DNA of 64,000 bases from Siderastrea siderea (Eukaryota > Cnidaria > Anthozoa > Scleractinia > Rhizangiidae), in contig OZ034978.1 of the NCBI GenBank assembly GCA_964030785.1, positions 14,746,453 to 14,810,452 of the forward strand, read 5' to 3'. The notes under the pieces were generated by a model that had not been told where the DNA came from, made no database searches, and saw only the letters and a program-made list of their open reading frames with translations. Shown here one piece after another: positions 50,616-59,800 of this stretch (position 1 is the first letter of the stretch; each line of letters begins with the position of its first letter). A program made the position numbers and the translations under genes.

Positions 50616-50750
50616 AACGCCGCCCTCGCTTAAACGCCGCCCTCGCTTAAACGCCGCAGATGGCAGTATAATTACCAATAAACGCCGCCCTCGAATAAAC
50701 GCCGCACCCAATCAGAAGAATTTAATGCGGCGTTTATTCGAGGATTTTGT
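50616..50750 (+). repeat. AAACGCCGCCCTCG repeat cluster
   Basis: AAACGCCGCCCTCG(C/A) recurs four to five times, and one inverted copy (GCGGCGTTTATTCGAGG) closes the cluster. It abuts the right end of the 3.2-kb inverted-terminus element. Confidence 0.7.
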
Positions 50751-51128
50751 GGAATAAATAACAAGTACGGTACAACTCGGAAATCACGAAGGGCACAGTG
50801 ACATTGAAATTCTCTGAACGTTGTACATGTCACAAGCCAGACAATTACGATTCTATCTCAGCAAAATGTGAGACATTGGAACTTTAAATGTTTCTGTTTC
50901 ACATAATATTTACAAATGATTTACCGTAATTGTTGTCAGTGATTTAAAAAACATGAGTTTAAAATAAATGTCACATCGACAGGCTTTGAATAAAAGATCA
51001 AATTTGAATCACAATAAATAAATTAAAATTAAAAAAAAAAGTAAATGCAAAGGCTAGGGAACCAAGGTAACAGAAGGGAATGAGGCCAACAAGTAAACAG
51101 AAAAAGAAAAGATTAAAAAAAAATTCCT

Positions 51129-51200
51129 CTCCCCGGCGGGGAATCGAACCCCGGTCTCCCGCGTGACAGGCGGGGATACTCACCACTATACTACCGAGGA
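51129..51200 (-). tRNA. tRNA-Asp (GTC)
   Basis: A minus-strand cloverleaf: acceptor TCCTCGG/CCGGGGA, anticodon stem CCCGC/GCGGG with loop CTGTCAC (anticodon GTC), and T loop TTCGATT. All stems pair. Confidence 0.95.
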
Positions 51201-51383
51201 CTTGCTATGCAAAGGGCTTAATTATATAATAATTGATATACATATTAATAGTTTACATATTATTAGTTTACGAAATATTATTAATTTAAAGTTACATCGC
51301 AAAAAAGTATTTAATGTATCTAATAATTGAGTCCTATATAATTAAAATTCGTTCTTAAATGGCTGAAAGGATTTGGATCGTAC

Positions 51384-51796
51384 AAATATTCAAAGACTTT
51401 TGCGACAAAAGTGACCCTTGCCCCCTAACCATTTTTGAGAAGGAGAGGAGGATTACTTTCTTGGTTTGTTTTACAATCAATGTAACATTTCACTGTTAAC
51501 TTTAAGAGACAACACAACGCTTTTAAAAGAAAACATGTTTCGGCATCCCTGATGCCATCCTCAGTTAAATGAAAATGCTGGAACAAAGCTATATATATGT
51601 AACATTTTCATTCAACTGAGGATGGCATCAGGGAAGCCGAAACATGTTTTCTTTTAAAAGCGTTGTGTTGTTTCTTAAAGTTAAAATTGAAATGTTACAT
51701 TGATTGTAAACTAAATCAAGAAAGTAATTCTCCTCTCCTCCTCAAAAATAGTTAGGGGGCAAGGGTCACTTTTGTCGTAAAAATCTTTGAATATTT
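51384..51796. repeat. 413-bp near-perfect inverted repeat (foldback MITE)
   Basis: Arms of about 200 bp (51384-51585 and 51596-51796) are reverse complements with a few mismatches, around a short AT-rich centre. The motif GTTTCGGC sits within both arms. Confidence 0.85.
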
Positions 51797-51944
51797 CCTG
51801 CTACCAAGACATTTCAATTTTAATTTTAAAATCGTTCTCTTAAAATAACACAAAAATATTACGCAGAAGGCAAGTGTGGTCACGAGGAACTGCCACAACG
51901 GCTGCAACAAGACGAAATGTATAATATTATCCAAAATTGAGAGT

Positions 51945-52016
51945 CGCCCCATATGGGACTTGAACCCATGACCCTCAGATTAAAGTCTGATGCTCTACCG
52001 ACTGAGCTAACCAGGC
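51945..52016 (-). pseudogene. tRNA-Lys pseudogene
   Basis: Almost identical to the tRNA-Lys at 47105 but on the other strand. One T is missing from the anticodon loop (CTTTAA, six bases). The acceptor GCCTGGT/ATGGGGC has a G-G clash. It is unlikely to give a working tRNA. Confidence 0.8.
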
Positions 52017-52019
52017 TCT

Positions 52020-53960
52020 CACGCCTGGTTAATCCAATCAATGAGATAAGAATCAAATACCAGGAATGTCGAGAAAATTCACTGAACTGCGAACCAACAA
52101 ACCGAGGAAAGAAACTTAAATGTTGGAGGTAACTTTGCCAGGGTTAAACTAGCATGATAGCATTACAATGGATGGAGAGTAGTACTGCCATATTCTCAAA
52201 AAGTTGCTTGATGGAGCGGATGCGAAAGGATATGGAGCGCCTACTGGAAGAAAACGATTGTGTCTTAGCGTTTTAGCAAAAGAAACTAACTCGTTAACTG
52301 CCTATCCTTAAGTTATGATAAAACATAAAAATATGGAAAAGCTCCAATGTAAACTTCAAAAAATGAAAAATAACAGAAATTCCAGGATTACATTTATCTC
52401 GCACAAATGATTTTCTTCAATTATGTTAAAATGGCTCCTCAACTTAGGTTAAGTTGACTCCTGAAGATGGCCCTGGGGTTACTTTATTTCGGGGTCGTTG
52501 TAACCCCCAACTTATTTAATGACAAAGAAAGAGCATAACTCCCTCTGAGGGCAGGAGTTACTTTTAACACCCGATTTGGATTTAAATTCAGGTGTTTAAA
52601 TAACTCTAAAAAGGATTAAACTAAAATTTCTAACTCCAGTTTTGGAAAACTACTGTGCGTTTAAATTTGTGTTTGCGAACATAGATCAACCGAGGCTTGC
52701 ACTTTGCATGGGCGGACCTGTTAACACATGTGTCCATTAAATAACAAAGTAAGAAGTCACATCTAGTTCTTGGCAAGGAAACACCTTTAAAACAATGGGT
52801 CTTATAATAAAATAAATTTGAAACAGGAGTGTTAACTATTTTATTATCCGGTGCTAATAATATGTACCATCGTGTTATCTTTGTTCATTGAAACAGAGAT
52901 GCAGTTCCTTCTAAAGTACAGTTAAACTTTAAACTATAGAATGTGATGTGGCTCTTTACACGCCCCTAGTACATCTGTTTACTTAAACCTGCTGTTTGCG
53001 AGATTCAAAAGGATGAAAAGTGACAGAAGACTACAACAATTTAAAATCTACTTTGTGAGTTAGACTTTCAGGTGAAACTTCCCATTTTTTCAGCTGGATT
53101 GACAACAGGATAATTTGGGTGAGTCATGATCAAACTCTATAACTATGGTATGTCATAGATGAGTTTATTTTGTTATGTTTTATACAAATGGCCGATAAAT
53201 CCTTTCTCTGTAATTCTATCGATCAGCCGCCAATGAAAGTCATTGTGTTCTATATGACTCGTATAGTGATTGAATTTCATTTCGTACTTTAATCAGTATT
53301 TGAGGATCTTTATTCAACCTTTAACTTTCTGTTGGAATTATTTCAAACCGTTTAAGAATTTTAGTCATTTATATTATGTTAGCAGATTGCCCGGAGATCG
53401 GGTGCAAACTTTCGAATTTTTTTGGTAACATTTCTCGAAACACATCGAACAGAAAATTGTCATATTGTTTGCTATTGTTAGAAGAATTTTTAAGAAAGAG
53501 CTTTTAAACACGTCGAGAGTTTGTTTGATCCAAGTAGCAGAGACTTTAGTTACAAGTACTTCTTTGTCCTATAACATTAAGGTGAAATTGTCCCATTTAT
53601 TATTCATCGGAAATCCTGTGAGAAAAACGAATTATTGGTGTGTACTGGGTATCCTAGGAGTTTACTTGGTATACAGTAGGACAATTTTAACGAACTGATT
53701 ATGTCCTAGGCCAGAATATCTACTAGTCATGTTGTGGGGATTTACTTAATTGTCCACTCAAAACTGACTTGAGGGTAAAGGAACTACCGGTAACGTTGCC
53801 CTTTTTGTAGGGTGATACAATTTCCCCTTCATTTATAAGATGACTATCCAAAGTGACTTGAAATTGTCTCTCATACTCAGATGTGCATGAGATGATTTTA
53901 AGTTAATCATCAACCATCAGCGGCCATACAGGTATAGGTGAAAACGTCCCGATTTGGAAG
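52020..53960. other. Intergenic sequence upstream of gene C
   Basis: No gene, tRNA or clear repeat recognised. It presumably includes the gene C promoter; no element could be defined. Confidence 0.5.
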
Positions 53961-53963
53961 ACA

Positions 53964-54072
53964 ATGGCGGTGAGCGTGTTGTGCTTGTCTTTAGCGATTG
54001 CATCATTAGTGAAAGAAGGGCAGATGGATGACTCTATGAAAGCGACAAGCAGAGGAATCTTTTCCCTTCGCG
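53964..54072 (+). CDS. Gene C exon: signal peptide
   Basis: The ATG at 53964 gives MAVSVLCLSLAIASLVKEG, a signal peptide, then a short polar stretch ending FSLR before donor gtaaga. It exits in phase 1, matching the 56366 exon. There is a long intron (2.3 kb) after it that carries the foldback element. Confidence 0.65.
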
Positions 54073-56831
54073 GTAAGAATACCCATTTACAGCATTTTTA
54101 ACAGAAATATAAGGCGGAAGATGCCTGCATGGTCCAGGACGCCAGGCTTCACGAATGTCAAAAAGTATATCTAGCAATCTTATTTCTAGAAATCGCACTT
54201 GTCATCTCCATCAATTTGTAAGCTTTTTGGCGCATTTTTAGAAGACATTTGAAGAATTACTTTGCTCAAATGTGCCCTTTAGTATATCCTTTTCTTAACG
54301 TAATTTTGATTAAAGACCCGTTGCAAATGCATTGCATTTTTATGTTTATACATATTGTGATTTATGTCTATGTTTGTAGTTATTAGCCATTTCATTTCTT
54401 ATGCAGCCCTCTGACTGTCGAATATCGTTCTTTTAAAACTGAATTGTTAATTGGGTCTAGAATGGTCTAAGTTTTAGTCTTGTTTTGATGGAGCATTACT
54501 TGTGAGAGACCATCTTCCTTCAGTGACCACATTCAGAACTTCCTGTGTGTATTTATTTATTTTATTGCCCACATCACAGGCGGCCCAAACTCACGTTACG
54601 AGGTGTAGCCTGTGAACAGGCTCCGCGGTGGGGAAAAAGCCCTTTTTCCCCACCGCGGAGCCTGTTCACAGGCTATACGAGGTGTAATGTAATTACATTC
54701 TTAGAGGCGGAACGTGACCTTTGAGCGAGCCGGTATCGCGTTACAGGCGACCGTTAAAAGAGACGTTGTATGAGAATTAAAATACTGAGGTCTGCGAACG
54801 CTAAATAACGATAAATTTGAACTTTTGTTCAATACCATGAATAAATAATACTTACCTTTGATGTATTCCTTTGTGTTTTGCCGTGTATTCATCGTTTTAG
54901 TGGAGTTTAGGCTTCATTGCGTAACCACTGTAACTCCCTTCATAAGACGAAGTCAAGGCTGGTCATTGCGATCTGGCAGGGATCCTGGACGAGTCGCACC
55001 AAAAATCGTTTTATTTCGCGGAAATTCGTATCCGTTGCAATTTTTTCAGCTCCAGCCCAGGAAGGAAACCTCCTCTTCCTCTCTTCGCTATCGGCTCGAA
55101 AAAAGCTTCATTCTTTCCCTTCCAAATCGAACCATTTGTGCCGTACTTCGGGGCCCATCTGGCTTTCCTCTCAAGCCTGTGACCGCCTTTGCGCCTACCA
55201 GCTAATTTGCATTTGAAATAAGAGACCTCACCAGCGTGACAACTGACACTTACGCGACCCATGGACGGGCAAAAATGGCCAGTTAACTATGCTGCTTTCC
55301 CCACGATCGCGTGTCCAGGTACGTTATTACAACGATCAAACACAATCACCCAATTCAAATTTGAAAAGCGGTAACGAGTATTTGCAACGGGAAATGTAAT
55401 TCTAACGTACCTGGACACGCGATCTCTCACAGCGTGAGCGTCATATAACTCCCGTGGGGTGGTGGGGAAAGCAGCAAAGTTAACTGGCCATTTTTGCCCG
55501 TCCACGGGTCGCGTAAGTGTCATTTGTCACGCCGGCGAGGTCTCTTATTTCAAATGCAAATTAGCTGGTAGGCGCAAGGGCGGTCACAGGCTTGTGAGGA
55601 AAGCCAGATGGGCCCCGAAGTACGGCACAAATGGTTCGATTTGAAAGGGAAAGAATGAAGCTTTTTTCGAGCCAATAGCGAAGAGAGGAAGAAGAGGTTT
55701 CCTTCCTGGGCTGGAGCTGAAAAAATTGCATGCGGATTCGAATTTCCGCGAAATAAAACGGTTTTTGGTGCGACTCGTCCAGGATCCCTGCCAGATCGCA
55801 ATGACCAGCCTTGACTTCGTCTTATGAAGGGAGTTACAGTGGTTACGCAATGAAGCCTAAACTCCACTAAAACGATGAATACACGGCAAAACACAAAGGA
55901 ATACATCAAAGGTAAGTATTATTTATTCATGGTATTGAACAAAAGTTCAAATTTATCGTTATTTAGCGTTCGCAGACCTCAGTATTTTAATTCTCATACA
56001 ACGTCTCTTTTAACGGTCGCCTGTAACGCGATACCGGCTCGCTCAAAGGTCACGTTCCGCCTCTAAGAATGTTAATTACATTACACCTCGTAACGTGAGT
56101 TTGGGCCGCCTGTGCCCACATGGAAAGCTGATGAATAAGTTATCAGTTGAACTTTAATTGGATTTAATGTTTTCCGGTACTAATCACGTGGTAGTAATAC
56201 GCGTCAATCTATATTCAGATTTCTTGTAATTAGGCGACAATCTCATGTCGATTAAGCAAGATTCCTTTTTCACTTTGCTTTCAAGAGACTCAGTTGTATT
56301 ATAGAACGAAGAACGACCCTTATTTAGTCACATTCCTGTCTTTGTATCCATGCCTTATTTTACAGGAAGTCAGATACCCAAGCGTCAACAAGATCTCGTT
56401 ACTTCTTTCCTAAGGACTTTCAAGATACCTAACCGTCCTTCCTTCAAGAAGTCATATATGGATTCATACTACAGCCCAGATTCTTCCTACCCTTCGGCTT
56501 ATTCAACCTACTATCCACATCCGTACCCGTATCCCTCCCCGTCTTCGTACCCTTACTCATTACCTGTGGGAAATCCCGCCGAGCATCCGGGTGGACAGAG
56601 CAGCCAACACCACTGCCTTTCTACTGAGACGCCTGCAATGAATCGGACCGAGAAATTTCAAATTAATGGAAAATGTGAGTCCTTGCGTGTACAATGTACT
56701 GATATACTACGCGCATTACCGTAAACCTAACAATTACGAAGCTAACATTTAAGACTTCTCCAGCACGTTTAGTCAAACAAGATGTTGACAGGGCAAATGC
56801 CTCCATATATTCCTCCAAAGGAGACTTCCAG

Positions 56832-56885
<54 letters not shown>

Positions 56886-59800
56886 ACAAATAAGTAAATA
56901 AATAAATAAATAAATAAAAAACTCTTTTATTCAAGTAAAAACGTTTCGGCGACTTCATGACGCCATTATCAAGGAATGATATTCAGGTCAGATAAATTTA
57001 CATAAAGGAGGTTAAACTAGACAAAAACTTTAGCATGAATGGAATCTAATTGTACATTCAAGCACGGTCTTAATTGCTTGATGTAATAGCCGAAACGTTG
57101 GAACTTAATCTTGTTAGTTTTTACTTGTTTATGTATCTCCAAATCATTATTAATTAACTCTTTTATTCCACAATAATTTTATTCACTTGCCAACAAACAA
57201 AACTGTATTGAAGAAATAAGTCACTATTTTCTGCACGTAGGTTAGGGAGACTCCCTCCGGGTAAAATGCCGAATGTAGTAGCTCGAAGAAACAATGTCAT
57301 ATATAATCAGCGCGGGAGATTACACGAACCCGGCATGGCTTTCATACCCGACTTTCATACATACACGGGTACTTTCATACCCGGTTCCCACCTGTGGGTT
57401 TGTTTTCGTATACATGTATATGACACCGGTGCAAAATCGTATATCGATAGGTCAACCCGGCGGTGCTAGTTGACCCTGCTAGCATTACCTAATCGACATT
57501 CAGATTTCGGTTCGAAAACTCACTGACAACAGTTTCATGTAATCATCTGTGACTGTTCGTTTTATTTTCCTTTTATTTAGAACCAATTTGTAGCACAGGG
57601 AACCTCATACCGTTTGAAAACAAGGTATAACGTTTCTCTTTCAACCCGAGTGAAACTCGTACCGGTATCACATAAACCTATCCCCAAGTGATCATTTATC
57701 TTTTAAACTACACAGCTTTCAAGAGCATCGGTTGCTGGAGTGACACTTCAGTTCGTGCCATAGAAACTTTGGAGGGAAAACACGCCCTCCTTAAAGACTC
57801 CGATTACAAGTCACGTGTGAACGCACTTATGAAATGCGCCGAGGCTGCACTTGCGACAAATCTCACCATGTTTGCCTTGCAAAACGGAGGACAATGCTTT
57901 GGTGGGAAAAATGCAGAGAAGACGTTTAGGAAATATGGAAAAAGCACGGCGTGCTGTGGTAACTATAATATATAACGAATATCTGTGTAATAGTAAGACT
58001 ACTGTCATATTTGGCCTGTACACTTATGCTTAATAAATAGGACTACGTGCTGTTCTAATCAGACTGCTGACAAATTGAAAGAACTGTGCGCTTTTTAAGA
58101 TAAATATGCTCTCGACCATGAACATGTGCTGTAAATTTGGAAATTACTGATTTCAGATAAAGTTGCTTAAAGGGCGGTAATTCTTCTTATCCGTATTGTA
58201 ATGAATGGCGTGCTTCTTGTAGTACCGTGGACGTCTACATTTTAAACTGCTGATTTAATGCATTCTGCGCAATGGACCTACACAATCGTTTTGGAGGTTC
58301 ATGGTTTCCAGTTTCATTATGCACGGAATGCCATCCACGCATTATGTTACTAAAATATATCTTTTAACGTTCAAAGGGGATGGCGAAGGAGGACCATGGA
58401 GTAACGAGGTTTATAGGTGGGTGTTACATTTATACAATCAAAGTGCACTCGTACCAGCTGAGCAGATATTTTCATGAGAGCTTCATAATTTATTACTCAG
58501 TTTCCTTGGAGACAATGGAAAGCCAATCGTGAATGCCAGCTATAACCCATGGTCTTCCTGGTCACCGTGCCCACAAACCTGTAACAATGGCAACGGAAGC
58601 GCAGTGCAAATGCGCAATCGCACGTGCTTCACGTCACAAGTCACTTACATCATACCGGCAATGGGGTGTGGAACATTAGGTTCCACTACCATAGAGACTC
58701 GTCCATGCGGGGTGCAAATTTGTCCCGGTAAGACAACAAATTTCATTTTAATGAAACGCTTTTTTCCTTCGCTTTCCAATACATGAAGTTTTTAGAATTG
58801 TCGTCTATTTTGACTTATTGATTTTTACGTTTTTCCACAGGTCTCAATCAAACAGGTAATAGCTCATTAAAACAAACATTATACAAATGACACTGATACA
58901 CTAATTCTTGGGTTAATCCTCGTTCTGGTCGCGTTGTTAAGGGTTCTGTTGCAACTGTTGAAGTTTGTCTTTAGCATTGATTTATCACATGAAATCTTAG
59001 CATCTTGTATTTCAATATCCTTTCCTATAAGGCAACACAACCACGACACCAAGCCCTACTTCAGGTTCAGGTAGGTAAAAGTTTGTCAGCTGCCTCGTTG
59101 CCTAAATCTCATAATTCTTTTGGTGTAACATTTTATGAAGTTAGCCTTAATCATAAGTTGATCAAGTGGATACCATTAATGACAAGTTGCTAATGTGCTG
59201 TTTCTTTTATTGGCAACACATGAACAGGCACGTCTCCAAACCCCACTCCAGGCTTAGGTACGTGAATTTTTCTCAGCTGCCTTAATCTCTAAATCTCATG
59301 AAGAGAAGAATTTTAGTTGGCGTGATATTTTATATTGTAAGTTAATGTTTACCATCGGGTGATCAAGTGGCTGCCATTAATGAACGTTATTAATGTCCTG
59401 TTTCTTTTGTTGGCAACACATGTACAGGCACATCTCCAAACCCCACGTCAGGCTTAGGTACGTGAATTTTTGTCAGCTTCTTTATTCTTTCAATCTCATA
59501 GAAAAATGAGAAATATTTTTTTGTTCTGATATTTTATATATTAAGTTAATGTTTGCCATTTGGTGATCAAATGCCCACCATTAATGAACGTTGTTAATAT
59601 TCTGTTTCTTTTGTTGGCAACACATTTACAGGCACAACTCCGAACCCTAATTCGGCTCAAGGTATGCAAAGCTTGTCTGTCAGAGTATTTCGGGGGTGGG
59701 GGGATTTTCGTCCTCCTCAACTATTTTTGTTTTTTGTTGCTAACAGAACACTCTATATTCGTAAATAAAGTATTCTGAGTGGTTTATAACTTTGACTTTG

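Larger units (their letters stand above)
47421..50616. mobile_element. Putative 3.2-kb inverted-terminus element with TTAA borders
   Basis: TTAAAGTGCCACTG at 47421-47434 is repeated inverted at 50603-50616 (CAGTGGCACTTTAA), and similarity continues imperfectly inward. TTAA at both edges could be a target-site duplication, as made by piggyBac-type transposases. Inside lie short ORFs with no recognised transposase, and the two head-to-head LINE 3' ends inserted later. A Ser/Glu-rich open stretch near 47685-47820 and a short one near 49935-50216 could be remnants. Confidence 0.5.

Noticed and set aside
54858..55909. Long open frames on each arm of the foldback (54858-55205 plus, 55550-55909 minus) with similar products
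   Set aside because: They are mirror images caused by the inverted repeat, show no domain features, and differ at frame-relevant sites.
57588..57629. Possible extra gene C exon after tttatttag
   Set aside because: Joining it to the preceding phase-1 exon makes an immediate TAA stop; direct splicing to 57716 keeps the frame.
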